Source of the DNA: Vitellaria paradoxa
Taxonomy: Eukaryota > Streptophyta > Magnoliopsida > Ericales > Sapotaceae
Assembly: GCA_019916065.1 (NCBI GenBank)
Contig: CM034233.1
Coordinates: 21,959,936-22,023,935 of the forward strand
Length of the DNA stretch: 64,000 nt
Direction: 5' to 3'
Shown: one piece after another, positions 22,366-33,712 of the stretch
How positions within the stretch are numbered: position 1 is the stretch's first letter
Layout of the letters: each line of letters starts with the position of its first letter
Made by a program: the position numbers and the translations under genes
Notes under the pieces: model-generated
The model's database searches: none
What the model saw: only the letters and a program-made list of their open reading frames with translations
What the model was told of the DNA's origin: nothing

Positions 22366-22874
22366 TTCTTGGGTAGGTAGGGTGTGTAAGATAGACAGGG
22401 ATGGAGTGAGACTATGGGGCCCATAAGAAAATAAGGAAAAATAAAGAAGAAGAGGTTAAAAGCAAGCAGATGCTACAGGTGTATGAGGAGAATGGAAGAG
22501 TAGGGGTTAGGTTAGAGTAACTAGAGTGCATTTTTCAGCGATTAAAGTGAAATATTAGTCATTAAGAATTTTTTTTTTTTTGGTACTGATCAATGGTAGA
22601 ATTTTAAGTTAAAGCATGAAATACTAATTGTCATCCTTTTTTTTTTTTTTTAATGATCAATGGTAGAATTTTATTTGGGTGAATTATATCTACCTTCTCT
22701 TAACATTTGGATAAATACACTTAGCGTCCACAACATTTAAAAGTTACACTTACCTTAACATTTAAAAGTTACACTTACCTTACTTATTTTGAAATATTAT
22801 TAACATTGATTCTCTTTCAATAAAATTAATTGTTAAAACTTAACAAAAAATGCTAAAATAACTAAAATTTTAGA

Positions 22875-24577
22875 TTTTTTTTTTTTTTTGGTTGGTAAGA
22901 TAATTTTGGATTGATAGGGAAATAAGTTAGAATATTTAGATGGCATATCCTCGATATACATCATATACAAAGACAGACTTTAAAAGCTCCTTTACAAGTT
23001 AGTTATACAGGTCTATAATTAGCCTATACAAAAGTTAGGAATCCCTCATTTTGAACATATTGCAACGTTAATGGTAGTAGGATTAATGCTTTAAGTTAGG
23101 AAGTTTTTAGCCTGACTCATGCTTGGTCTTATTAATAATTCCGTGAGGGTCTGTAATAATACTAGTGAAGATTCTTATATGCCTTTCAAGCCAAATGTGA
23201 TAAACTAAGCTTGTCCATGCAAGTTTACAGATTAAACTGGCAAAGTTTTTGCTGTTGAACTTACCTATTGTCTATTTGATCTCTCCTTGTCAATTTTGTT
23301 TACTCTTGTGGCTAAGGCATAGGCTAGAAATAGCCGCTCTAAGTTCTTGGGAAAATTGGCAGTGGAAGATTAGGTGATCAATACTTTCATCATCAGCCCC
23401 ACAAAGAAATACATGAGGGATCTGCATTTATGCCCCAAGAGATCAACTTATCTTTGGTGAAAAGCTTACCTCAAATTGCAAGCCAAGATATAAAACTATG
23501 CCTTGGTATATTTTTTAGAAACCAAATCAATTTTGCCGATGGACCTTTGATTTATGAACTCTTATGACCTCTCAAGTTGGTTTAGCAACATATAGATTAC
23601 TTTTAGAAGCAAGCTATAGGAACTTATCTCTCATATGGCAATTAAGAGGAGGAGGATTGTGTCTGACAATTTCTTTTAGCTCCCATGTAGTAGGTGAAAG
23701 CCAATTCAAGCTCCTATTAGAAATTACAATTTAGAGTTATGAGGGAGTTTTTCATCATAGGTTACTCAGCTTCCATATTTTGGCACAAGAGGGTCTAGTG
23801 GATGCTAATTACCATACCATAGAGCAGTGTCTTCACCATTCCCATTTGATATTTGCATATGATAGAAACATCATACCTAAGCATGAGGATCTTCCTCCAA
23901 GTCCATAAGCAATCAGTGGAGGGCTTAATTTGTCAAAAGTCCTTACTCTTTAGGAGATAGGAGTGACACTATTTTACCAATAGAGTTGACCTTTTTGTGC
24001 AAATAGACGATAAATGGTGAAGCATTGACACTTTATTCCATTCTCCTTAAGCCGAGACCACCTTCTACTTTGAGGCAACAAACATCTTCCCCAGGCACCT
24101 TACTGCTAACTTTTTTTCATTTTCGATCTTGACCATAGAAATCTCCTCAACATTTGCTTAATAAATTGATAGACTTTCTTTGGAATAATAAAGTGTAAGC
24201 TCCTATCGATTTGAATGCTAAATAAGTCTGACTTGATATGTTAGAGGCACCCGACATATGAAAGAACCTTGTTTGCCCAACTTTTGATATAAGCAAAGAT
24301 CTTATTGATGAGCTCAGTACAATCATTAAATTTTAGGTTCGTGAACATGAAAGGTGCACTAGATATTTGACTGTAGCTTGCCAATTTGGAAGCCTAAGAC
24401 AGAATATAAGTCGTTTTGCTCTTGCTCATGAACACCAACTATATACACTTTGCTTTTATGATTATGGGGTTGCAATCCAGAGAACTTATAGAATTTCATA
24501 AGTGTTTTGCGAATAATCTAAAAGGAGGGTACGTTTGGATAACATAGAATAAAAAGATCATGCGCAAAACAAATGTG
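22875..24577 (-). pseudogene. 5'-truncated L1-type LINE, RT to 3' end
   Basis: A 16-base T run at 22875 is the poly(A) tail of a - strand insert. Reading from 24570 leftward gives FAHDLFIL (the YADD catalytic box of reverse transcriptase, mutated), then SGLQPHNHKSKVYIVGVHE, LGFQIGKLQ, KVEGGLGLRRME and, near the 3' end, FLCGADDESIDHLIFHCQFS. The last is the zf-RVT zinc-binding segment. Stops and frameshifts break it throughout. The flanks ACTAAAATTTTA (left, about 22861) and ACTAAATTTTAAA (right, 24578) look like a TSD of about 12 bp. Confidence 0.85.
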
Positions 24578-24607
24578 ACTAAATTTTAAATGTTTTTATT
24601 GTTTTAT

Positions 24608-25385
24608 CTATGTTTGTCATTGGGTTAGATTTGGTCCAGATACAACTCCGACCAGATCAAATAATATTAGACCCAACGAATCTAGATCCGTCCAATTAAA
24701 TTGGTGACTCAATAGATCTAGATCCGGATAATCTGTCAAAACTATTATTTAAAAAAAATATTTAAAAATAAAAAATTTAAAATTTTAAAATATTTAAAAA
24801 AATAAAAAATTTTCGTGAAATAAAATAAATTATTTTAACAATTTACTCTCTCTCTCTCTGAACTAGAATCCAATTTTATATGCATATGCTGCTCAAAAAG
24901 CCCTCCAGTTCCAACGTTCAGCATCTCTCTCTCTCTCTTAAATTGGAATCAAATTTCATATGCATATAATTATAAATACAATTATGTATATATATAATTG
25001 AGGTCAGCATTATCTCAATTATATACATGTATAATTGTTGACTGAGTTCAGAAAAAGAATAATTGAGGTTAGCCCTCTCTCTCTCTCCTGTAAATTCTGG
25101 ATCAAGTTTTATATGCATCCAATTATAATATATATACAATTTTATATATAATATATTTTGAATAAAATATATTTTTTATTTTTAAGAAATTATGATTTAA
25201 AAATTTATTTTTTAAAACAGATCGGATCTGTCGGGTATGTGGATTCAGACTGGATCTTATAAATCGAATCCAATTACTTTTAGATTTGAATCAGATTCAT
25301 TATAATTGGATTTGGATCTGACGGATTTGGTCTAGATTAAATCTAGATCCGTCTCATTCACAGGCCTAATTTTATCACTCCATTT
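24608..25385. repeat. AT-rich repeat with inverted (T)CTAGATC words and CT tracts
   Basis: Left GGGTTAGATTTGGTCCAGAT is inverted on the right as GGATTTGGTCTAGATTAAAT and flanking words. The interior has three CTCTCTCT tracts, at about 24845, 24922 and 25075, each followed by AA(T/C)T(A/G)GAAT-type text and TTTATATGCAT. It is probably another nested non-coding element. Confidence 0.4.
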
Positions 25386-25692
25386 CTATATTTTTATCAG
25401 TTTTTTTTTTACAAAATTCTAAAAAAATATGTTAAAAAAGCAAAAAAAAAAAATTCTTGAGAATTTTTGTAAAGAAAACTAACGAGATATGAGAGGGAAA
25501 GAGGTAAAATAAAAAAATATTTAAAATTTAAATTAATTTGACATTTTATGTTAAATTTTAATGGCTAATTTGAATGGAAATGTGATAATATTAATAACAT
25601 TTCAAAATAAAGAAAACAAGTGTAACTTTTAAAAATTATGCGTGTTAAGCGTAATTACCAAAATATTAAGAAGAGATAAGTGTAATTTATTT

Positions 25693-26170
25693 ATTTTATT
25701 TTAATCAAGTTAATCAGAACTATTAGATTATTTGAAAAGAAAATTTAGCAACTAATATTTCATATCTCAGCCTCTGAAATGTAAATACACTATAGTCTCC
25801 TCTAACTAGGGGTGGATCCATGAAGAGGTGAGTAGGGGCAATTGTCTGACTATTAAAAATTTGTATATTTTATATATATTTTATATAATTTTTTTTATTC
25901 TTTTACTATATAAATATATAAATTACCTCCACTAAAATTTAGTTATTATTTAAAATTTTTTAATATTTATTTTTTTTAAATTTTACCTCCACTCAACAAA
26001 ATTTCTGAACCCGCCCGTGCCTCAAACTCAATGGAGCTTGGGGCGACGAGTCAGCTGTGATCGGTTCAAAAATGGGGTTGGGCCGGGTAAATTCGGCCTA
26101 TTTTACGTCCCCAACTGCCACTGTCCTTAGCACTTGCCGGGTGACGAATCTCAACGAAGTTATTTTTATT
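25693..26170. other. Spacer upstream of the 6PGD promoter
   Basis: AT-rich with a fragment of a common plant repeat (ACTAGGGGTGGATCC at 25806; AACCCGCCCGTGCC near 26009). No gene is seen. Confidence 0.5.
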
Positions 26171-26369
26171 TTTAAAAAGGAAAATCAATGAATCAAATAG
26201 AGCCGTATTTGACTTGCGAGCCGTGGCGCGTGAGATAAGGAGATACGACTCTGCAAGCTCTCGTCCAATTTTTGAAAAAGGGAAATCTATGAATCAAATA
26301 GAGTCGTATTTGACTTGCGCGCCGTGGCGCGTGAGATAAGGAGATACGACTCTGCAAGCTCTCGTCCCC
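26171..26369. repeat. Promoter-proximal tandem duplication, 101 bp period
   Basis: GAATCAAATAGAG(C/T)CGTATTTG at 26190 recurs at 26291. The match continues through GCGCGTGAGATAAGGAGATA and TCTGCAAGCTCTCGTCC. It ends about 45 bp before the likely TATA box of the 6PGD gene. Confidence 0.9.
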
Positions 26370-26412
26370 AGATCGTTGGTGGTAGGTGTAGATGTAGCGA
26401 TACGTATTCCCG

Positions 26413-26420
26413 TATAAATA
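26413..26420 (+). promoter_or_regulatory. TATA box of the 6PGD gene
   Basis: TATAAATA lies in CCGTATAAATATTAAATA. It is about 120 bp upstream of the leader-intron donor (26535), so transcription would start near 26445. Confidence 0.6.
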
Positions 26421-26534
26421 TTAAATATACTCACTTTCCACCCAACCGTTCTTCTTTCTTCAAAGCCCAGATAGCCAGATCTCAAAATTTCTCTGGGTTG
26501 CAGATAGATTTTCGTGGCTTTGCACTTTTGCGAG

Positions 26535-27561
26535 GTAATAGCAGTGAGCATTTGGGATTCAGTTTATTTGTATATCGCTCTTTGTCCAATGCAGCAGCTT
26601 GCACGTATGATAAATCAATTGTTTGTCTTTATTTTTTCAGTTTTGTCCTAAATTGCTAGTCTGTTGCGTTTTTCATATGATGATCTTTGCCTTTGATGTG
26701 TTTGATTTTGGCGGCTTGGCTTGTAGAGTTCCTAAATACTTCCTTTTGGGATCTTAAAGTTTGTTCCTTTAATTTTTTTTCATTATTTTTATATTACTGA
26801 TTAAAGAATCTGCTCCGTTTTTGATGTGCTAGCTAAAGATTCAACCGTGTATGTGTTCCTTTCTGGAGGGATTTTGCAAGTTTTGCTTATTTGGTGTCTC
26901 TTAGTTGGATCATATTCTTTCGTGCTGTATATGATGAGGATTAAGATTTCATGAATTTTTCCCTTTGATCTTTTGCTGTCAGTGGAATTATTTGTAATTC
27001 GAATTTCCTGAATCAGAACTTTTCTAACCCATTTTATTGTTTTTATGGATTGGGAACAAGACATAGCTTGGATTATTTAAAAAAACAAAAACAAGAAGAA
27101 ATTGTAAATTCATTAGCATTTGAAGCATCTTAGTTGCATTTCGAATTAATACAATCTTTATTTATTGATCAAAAAAAAAAAAATCCTAGTTGCAGAGTTC
27201 AAATTATGCCTCCTGATTTCTATTACAGAGGGACTAAACCTAGCAGCTGTCCTTGTCTGAAGTTCTTAGTTCTAGACCTCTAGTAATCCTTGATAAATGT
27301 TGATATTGTGCTCTTTTCTTAATTTTGTTTCGTTTCTTCCCGGGGGATCTACCCTGCTGTTAGACTTGATACTTTCTAAGTTGCATTCATTGGTTTCATT
27401 TTTAAGAAACCTGTGGAAATTTCTCTGTTTCTGTTATGTTCCTAATTTGACGGTATATATTGTGGGTTGTTGCTTGTTTCTGTTGGAGCTCGTTAACAAA
27501 TTTCCTGCTGTTTCTCAAAGGTTCTTGGATCTATCCATCAATAATCTGACATGTTGAACAG
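26535..27561 (+). other. Leader intron of the 6PGD gene, 1027 bp
   Basis: A 5'UTR exon ends TTGCGAG/GTAATAG and the acceptor TTGAACAG ends at 27561, nine bases before the ATG. The interior is T-rich as plant introns are. Leader introns of this kind often raise expression. Confidence 0.65.
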
Positions 27562-27570
27562 GGAAAACAA

Positions 27571-29025
27571 ATGGCTGCCCCAACAAGAATTGGTCTCGCC
27601 GGCCTTGCTGTCATGGGCCAAAATCTTGCTCTCAACATTGCTGAGAAAGGATTCCCTATTTCAGTGTACAACCGGACCACTTCAAAAGTTGACGAGGCAG
27701 TTAAGCGAGCCAAACAGGAAGGAAACCTTCCAGTGTTTGGCTTTCATGATCCTGAATCCTTTGTTCATTCAATCCAAAAACCTCGCGTTATAATAATGCT
27801 TGTTAAGGCTGGTCTGCCTGTTGATCAAACCATAAAAAGTCTTTCTGTTTACATGGAGAAAGGAGACTGCATCATTGACGGTGGTAATGAGTGGTATGAA
27901 AACACTGAGAGGAGACAGAAAGAAGCAGCTGAGTTGGGTCTTCTTTATCTTGGAATGGGAGTTTCAGGTGGTGAAGAGGGTGCTCGGCATGGGCCCTCAT
28001 TGATGCCAGGAGGTTCTTTTGAGGCCTACAAGTACATAGAAGATATCCTTCTTAAGGTGGCTGCTCAGGTCCCTGATAGTGGTCCATGTGTTACTTACGT
28101 TGGGAAAGGTGGATCTGGCAATTTTGTCAAGATGGTTCACAATGGGATTGAATATGGTGATATGCAGCTAATTGCAGAGGCCTATGATGTCCTGAAATCA
28201 GTTGGGAAGCTCTCTAACGAGGAGTTGCACCAGGTTTTCTCAGAGTGGAACAAGGGGGAACTTCTAAGCTTCTTGATTGAGATCACTGCAGATATATTTT
28301 CAATTAAGGATGATAAGGCAGATGGGTATTTGGTGGACAAGGTTCTGGACAAAACTGGCATGAAGGGTACCGGTAAATGGACAGTTCAGCAAGCTGCTGA
28401 TCTTTCTGTTGCAGCACCCACCATAGCTTCGTCTTTGGATTCAAGGTTCCTCAGTGCGTTGAAGGAAGAAAGGGTTCAAGCTGCCAAGGTCTTCAAATCT
28501 AGTGGGGTTGGTGACATCCTCACTAACCAAGCTGTTGATAAGCAGAAGTTGATTGATGACGTGAGACAAGCACTTTATGCATCCAAAATATGTAGTTATG
28601 CCCAGGGAATGAATTTGATCCGTGAAAAGAGTACAGAAGGATGGGACTTGAAACTTGGGGAGTTAGCTAGAATTTGGAAGGGTGGTTGCATTATCCGCGC
28701 TATATTTTTGGACCGCATTAAGAAGGCCTATGACAGAAATCCAGAGCTTGCAAACCTTCTTGTTGATCCAGAGTTTGCGAAGGAGATAATTGACCGACAG
28801 GCTGCTTGGCGAAGGGTTGTCTGCCTTGCTATCAATGCTGGCATTAGCACTCCTGGTATGTCTTCTAGTCTTGCTTATTTTGATACATACAGGAGGGAAC
28901 GACTGCCTGCAAATTTGGTTCAAGCTCAGAGAGATTACTTTGGTGCTCATACATATGAGAGGATTGATGTGCCCGGGTCCTTCCATACTGAATGGTTCAA
29001 GCTTGCTAAACAGTCAAAGATGTGA
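27571..29025 (+). CDS. PGD2: 6-phosphogluconate dehydrogenase, decarboxylating (484 aa, intact)
   Basis: Oxidises and decarboxylates 6-phosphogluconate with NADP+ to ribulose-5-phosphate, CO2 and NADPH, the third step of the oxidative pentose phosphate pathway. It works as a homodimer. The N-terminal Rossmann domain has the loop GLAGLAVMG (residues 8-16). Next come GGNEWYENTERR and the substrate loop MGVSGGEEGARHGPSLMPGG. The catalytic lysine and glutamate lie in FVKMVHNGIEYGD, and the family signature is DKTGMKGTGKWT. The 484 residues match the usual plant length. There is no intron in the coding part, as is typical of plant PGD genes. The start at 27571 follows the leader-intron acceptor. 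There is no plastid transit peptide: the Rossmann strand starts at residue 6. The protein ends QSKM, and SKM is a plausible type-1 peroxisomal signal. Arabidopsis PGD2 ends SKI and reaches peroxisomes as well as cytosol. Family certain; isoform symbol by inference. Confidence 0.97.
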   Translation: MAAPTRIGLAGLAVMGQNLALNIAEKGFPISVYNRTTSKVDEAVKRAKQEGNLPVFGFHDPESFVHSIQKPRVIIMLVKAGLPVDQTIKSLSVYMEKGDCIIDGGNEWYENTERRQKEAAELGLLYLGMGVSGGEEGARHGPSLMPGGSFEAYKYIEDILLKVAAQVPDSGPCVTYVGKGGSGNFVKMVHNGIEYGDMQLIAEAYDVLKSVGKLSNEELHQVFSEWNKGELLSFLIEITADIFSIKDDKADGYLVDKVLDKTGMKGTGKWTVQQAADLSVAAPTIASSLDSRFLSALKEERVQAAKVFKSSGVGDILTNQAVDKQKLIDDVRQALYASKICSYAQGMNLIREKSTEGWDLKLGELARIWKGGCIIRAIFLDRIKKAYDRNPELANLLVDPEFAKEIIDRQAAWRRVVCLAINAGISTPGMSSSLAYFDTYRRERLPANLVQAQRDYFGAHTYERIDVPGSFHTEWFKLAKQSKM

Positions 29026-29250
29026 TTTCTGTTGGTGGTCGTCTTTTCCTATCGGATGATTGTTATTGAACTCAATAATGTTCCTCTTCTGACTGAAAGT
29101 GGATATTTGTCTCCTGCTATTTTGTGTTTTTGTCTTACAGAGGCTAGGTTTTCAAATCAAGATATCATAATATGTTTCTCGTGGAGGTTAATTTGGGAAT
29201 TTTTCTAGCTTTCTTACTCTCTATTAAAGGATCTTAATCCTTGTAGCAGT
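29026..29250 (+). other. 3'UTR of the 6PGD gene
   Basis: T-rich sequence after the TGA at 29023-29025. No clear single polyadenylation signal can be fixed; the end is approximate. Confidence 0.4.
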
Positions 29251-30500
29251 AAAACCTCCTTTCTGAAATATTTTGAGATATTTTGACCATTTGATCGTTC
29301 ATCAGAGCTTCTGAAGTACCTGATTGTCCACAAATTTTATGATATTTTAGATGTATGGTGATATTTGATCCACTTATATAACTGAGTGCATAAATCTTTA
29401 ATTGGGCCTTATTTAAAAATTTTAAAATTATTAGATCTCTCTAGATCATCTTCACAGTGTCACAGCATTAACCCAATGCTGGTAAAATCACTTGATGTAG
29501 CTTTTAAAGATGGGATCTTTATTTTTTTATGATTAAATGATCAAGAGTTCTTATTTAAAATTTTTTGAATTCATTCACATATTTTAATGGCAGGTAAAAC
29601 TTGTAACAACATTTAAATAGTAGGGGTAGTAAGTGTAATTTTAAAAGCACGAGAGTGCTTTGTGTATCCTCATTAAAATCTAGGAGCAGTTAATGTAATT
29701 CACTTAATTCTTATTGATTTTCTAAAAGCCCTTACTTAATCTACTTAATCTATGTAATTCCTAAAATACCTTATCTATAGAAATTTAAAACAAATTTACA
29801 CGCATTGGTTTAACAAATTACAGAAGTACGAAATTATATTTACACGTATATTTTTAAGAAATTACAAAATTATTAATAAATTAATTAATTATTGCTAAAA
29901 ATTATAAAATTATCACTAAAAATTTACTTTTTACCTTAATAGTTATTAGACATAAGATAAGGGACGTTTGGCTTACTAAAATATACTAAAAAAATTTAAT
30001 TTTTTTCAACTTCCTCCAATCAAATTTTGTTACAAGTCACTTTAATCCTAATTTTTTTTGTAAAGTTAACCATCCCAACACCATCATAGTACTATTCAAT
30101 CAATTATAATAACACTAGTAAAATTTTTTGTAAAACAACTAGTTTTATTTCAGTCACTATCAAACTAGTCACACACAAAAATATGAATGGAAGTACACCC
30201 TTAAGAAAAAAAAATTTTTTTCAATTAGTTTAAACACTCAACTTATTTCCAGTTTAAAATATAAGTCTTTGTTTTATATTAATGACTCAGGGTTGCCATT
30301 GAACTGCCTGTGCAGTAATGATTTATAAGTTGATGAACTACCATAAAATGATGGAGGGAACCCCAATTTTGCAAGAGCAAGACATAACTTTAGATAGCAT
30401 GTAACTAATTTTACATGACAATATACTTTCTTCCCCCTTTTGCACTTTTTCTTTTTCCAAGTCAATTCCTTGTATTGTAATGTCTCCAACTATAAACTAG
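29251..30500. other. AT-rich spacer between convergent 6PGD and SOFL genes
   Basis: No gene is seen. Phrases like AGTGTAATTTTAAAAG near 29632 resemble the arms of the foldback at 22677-25692, so old element debris is likely. The 3' end of the SOFL transcript should lie in 30500-30841. Confidence 0.45.
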
Positions 30501-30841
30501 CCTGTCTCTTACCTCATTGTACCACAAGAAGAAACACTTTACATTACATACAATCAAACTACACAAATACACATTTGCAAGCATCTACGCAATAGAATAT
30601 GTAAGCTATGTATGCATATGTGATACATATAGAATATGTGGAAGCACAGTTGTACAGGCACATTCATGGTGTATCAATGCATATGCTAGCTATCTGTCAA
30701 TCACATTTCTTGTTTTAAACATTCAAACCAAGACTTCAGAATCTTCTTTCTGTAACCTATTAAACATCATGGATGAAAATCTATGTATGCAACCCCAACA
30801 CAAACAGGGAGGAGGAATTTCTGAACAAAAATTGGACTGTC

Positions 30842-31300
30842 CTATTTTTTCTCCTTTTTGAGTTTTCTTACCTTTGCTCCAGTCTGAGCATGACCAGCAT
30901 CACTATTTGGATTATGGCCTGGCAGTTGAACTTGCTTCTCTGCTTTTGTTCTCTTCTTATGTGTTTTCTTCTCCGCCTGTTTGGAAGGTTTCTTGCCCGA
31001 GGAACAACACTTGCTCCTGCTATCTTCCCAACGATCTGATGAATGCTTGAAATGACCCAACACATGGTGACCTCCCTTGGCACTTCCATGTGGAAGTTTT
31101 TGATGGCTTGGCCCGGAAGAGGCATCTGAAGCCATGGAATCATCACTTTTGTCGCTATATTCGTCTTTGTTACCACTGTGATCAAGATCATTGTTCTCAT
31201 AATAGCTATCTTCATGAACTGGGGAGGCAATATACGTTGTCCAGCCAGACTCACTGCTGCTGCATTCTTCTGAACCTCCAAGGACTTTGGAAGACTTCAT
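30842..31300 (-). CDS. SOFL: SOB FIVE-LIKE (SOFL) protein, 152 aa
   Basis: SOFL proteins are small plant-specific nuclear-type proteins. In Arabidopsis, SOB5 and SOFL1/2 gain of function raises cytokinin levels; their biochemical activity is unknown. Both family blocks are present: block A, CSSSESGWTTYIASPVHEDS, at residues 13-32, and block B, DDSMASDASSGPSH, at about 53-66. The middle is acidic and the C-terminal third is Lys/Arg-rich (KKTHKKRTKAEK, KVRKLKKEKK), consistent with nuclear targeting. The ATG reads MKSSKVLGGSEECSSS, the usual distance before block A. A consensus donor (CAAAG/GTAAGA) occurs within codons 140-143, so a spliced form with another C-terminus is possible. I prefer the unspliced reading because the family often ends in a short basic KVRK tail. 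Convergent with the 6PGD gene. Confidence 0.85.
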   Translation of the reverse strand: MKSSKVLGGSEECSSSESGWTTYIASPVHEDSYYENNDLDHSGNKDEYSDKSDDSMASDASSGPSHQKLPHGSAKGGHHVLGHFKHSSDRWEDSRSKCCSSGKKPSKQAEKKTHKKRTKAEKQVQLPGHNPNSDAGHAQTGAKVRKLKKEKK

Positions 31301-32999
31301 TAATTGCGTGGACTGAACTGAAGAGACAAACTGAAAAAACTTTGAATATATACAACAATAGCAGGGACCTCAGTTTCCGCTTGTAGACAAACACAATCCA
31401 CCTCACAAGGAAAACCCAAAGATATCTCTGACTCTATGATCCATCCATCCAGAGAACATAGAGACCCATCTCATACTGAGTATGTAGAGCCAACCTCCTT
31501 TATTGAATAGCCAGAAATATCACCCACTGGCCTTCTCTATAAGGAGCTTTTGAATTGGAATACAGTTGAGAACCCACTCACTACACAAGCGGCGGGAAAG
31601 AACATGAGAGACCCTGGATCTCAAATAGTTAAAAAAAGAGGAAGGCCACTTCAATTCCTTCCTTCCTTTTACTGTGAAACTTCTTTAAAATTCTGTGTGT
31701 CTTGTTATCAACAAAGAACAGCCTTTTTCTTGTGAAATGTGCAGTGAATCCAACTGTGTTTTTGGCGTTTTATAAAAGGTCAGGTGGCTTTATTATCTGT
31801 GTCATCCAACTGTGCAGTGAAATGTGCAGTGAATCCAACTGCCCATCATTCCTTCTCTTGGCTTTATTATCTGTTCAAACTAAGCAAGAGAGAGAGAGGC
31901 CCATCTGCATCATTTTCCCCCCTCTTAGTGCCTGTCCTTTTTGATATCATTGCAACTTGACTCAGCTCGTGGGTTTTGGGCTCCATGTGAAAGATAATAC
32001 ATTGGAAGCTTGTTGACAATGAGACAGGATTCCCCGAGCTGGCTTCTTGTTCATTTGCAAAATTAATTAAATTTTCATCCCACAGCTCAATTAAAGACAA
32101 TGCATTGTGATAATGTGGTGGATTGAGATTGATTGACATTAACTTTACGAACTCTTTGTTTTCTTATCCAGTTCAAGTCTCGAGTCCTTTTCAGTGCAAT
32201 AATCCCCCAGTTGCAGTGGCTAGAAAGTACTCTTCTTCATCCATCCTTCTTCTTACACGCATCATATGGTGTATCACATTTTGATTGGGGGAAGTAACTA
32301 GAACTGCTGTCAACAAGCGTAAGGGAGCGACAACATGGTTGTGGAAAGGGCTATCACTCTGTACGTGTAAGTAAACGACAACCCGTTTCCCTTAGTTAGC
32401 TGAAATTGGTGATAAATCTGAATTCTGATATTATTGGATAATTTTAGACCTATCTCAATCCTATTAGTTATCTGATGAGACTTTCTCTTACTCACTATCC
32501 CCTTCCAAACAATCTCCCCAACAGGTTCAATTAATTTTATCACAGATGACAAAATAATTCGAGAGGTTACTGAATTCTATTATCAGCTTCATGGTTATAA
32601 GCATTATTGACTTTTGTGTCTTTTCAATCCATGGAGTAGTCTCATGCAAATCACTGTCCTTAAACTTGGAAGAGACATATGAAATGAAAATGATTTGTAA
32701 TAATAATACAATGCTCTTAGTGGGATATATTCTTTGAATATACTCAGTTTGATACAGCCATGGATAACTCTGTTCTTGAATTTCTCCATCCCCAGTTAAG
32801 CCTTTATTACAGTAGCTTTCTGGAGTTGAAACAAGAATAGGATAAGAGCGTCGGGTATCCGTTTGGCAGCTTTTTTTGGACGGAGAACAGATTTCCTATA
32901 AAGAAAAAAAAAAAAAAAAAAAGTTTTCTCCATCTTGGATATAAATGGAATTAAATGTTATCACACTTTGTCAATGCACTAGGCTATGTTGATCACCAT
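31301..32999. other. SOFL upstream region, no other gene seen
   Basis: Should hold the SOFL promoter and 5'UTR on the - strand. A short duplication is visible: GTGCAGTGAATCCAACTG at about 31739 and 31826, and GGCTTTATTATCTG at about 31787 and 31860. Open frames at 31867-32139 and 32310-32552 (-) show no family features. Confidence 0.45.
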
Positions 33000-33712
33000 T
33001 AGGATTGCAACGGGTCAGACTGGTGTATTGTCTTTTATCATTTTTTAATCCATCAAGCAAAAATATTACCCTGACTAAGCGGTTACCCAATGGATATTTT
33101 TAATTGACTACCGTCCTTTAATTCATCAGGTAATCGGGTATTAATAACCTTAGATGGTTACGTTAAGAATAAGAATTAAAAAAATTCTTTATATACAATA
33201 ACTTTTACATCTTAAAAAGATTAAAAAAATTATCTTTCAATAAAAGTTTTAAAATATTTTATACTTAGTAAAATTTATTATATTACTTTTATAAAAATGA
33301 AATTTTAAAAAAATCTAATATTTGATTTCATCTTAAATCTCTACTATAATTAAGAATCAAATCATAAACCTCAAATAAATTATGTGGTACCAGAATTTTG
33401 AGTTATTTGATATTAACTAAAGAATCTTATTCTTTAAACACAATATAATTTAGTAACTAAATTGATGATGTTATTTATATAAATTTGGATATTTAATAAT
33501 TTGGATAAATAATCGAGTAATTTACACGAGTAAATGAGACGAGCTTGAGTAATACCAGTCGGGGACACTACGTAGACAGTTTCAAAACCTAAACACGACG
33601 AGTATTTTATAATCTAACTAGTTCCATTATCCACAAAATTTAAAGATACTTGCATTTATCAAATCAGGGTGGAGCAAGTACCTGTTGAGACAAGTTAAAA
33701 TTGCCATCCCCA
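33000..33712. mobile_element. Repeat element with inverted ends (GCAACGGGT / TTGCCATCCC)
   Basis: AGGATTGCAACGGGTCAGAC at the left pairs loosely with AATTGCCATCCCC at the right. Inverted GGTATTGT/GGGTATTAATA words lie inside. This is a widespread plant non-coding pattern. Ends and class are uncertain. Confidence 0.35.

Larger units (their letters stand above)
22677..25692. mobile_element. Three-kilobase foldback element hosting an L1
   Basis: About 190 bp at the left (GGTGAATTATATCTACC..., AAAAGTTACACTTACC, TTATTTTGAAATATTATTAA) is inverted at the right (TTAATAACATTTCAAAATAA, GTGTAACTTTTAAAAA, GATAAGTGTAATTTA). The left arm has a 25 bp tandem duplication (22732-22781). Most of the interior is a later L1 insertion (22875-24577) and a further repeat (24608-25385). 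Ends are approximate. Confidence 0.6.

Noticed and set aside
26315..26659. 114-codon + frame before 6PGD
   Set aside because: Covers the duplicated promoter, TATA box, 5'UTR and leader intron of 6PGD.
28663..28986. 107-codon - strand frame
   Set aside because: Antisense shadow of the 6PGD coding region.
30868..31281. 137-codon - strand frame overlapping SOFL
   Set aside because: Alternate frame of the SOFL exon without family motifs.
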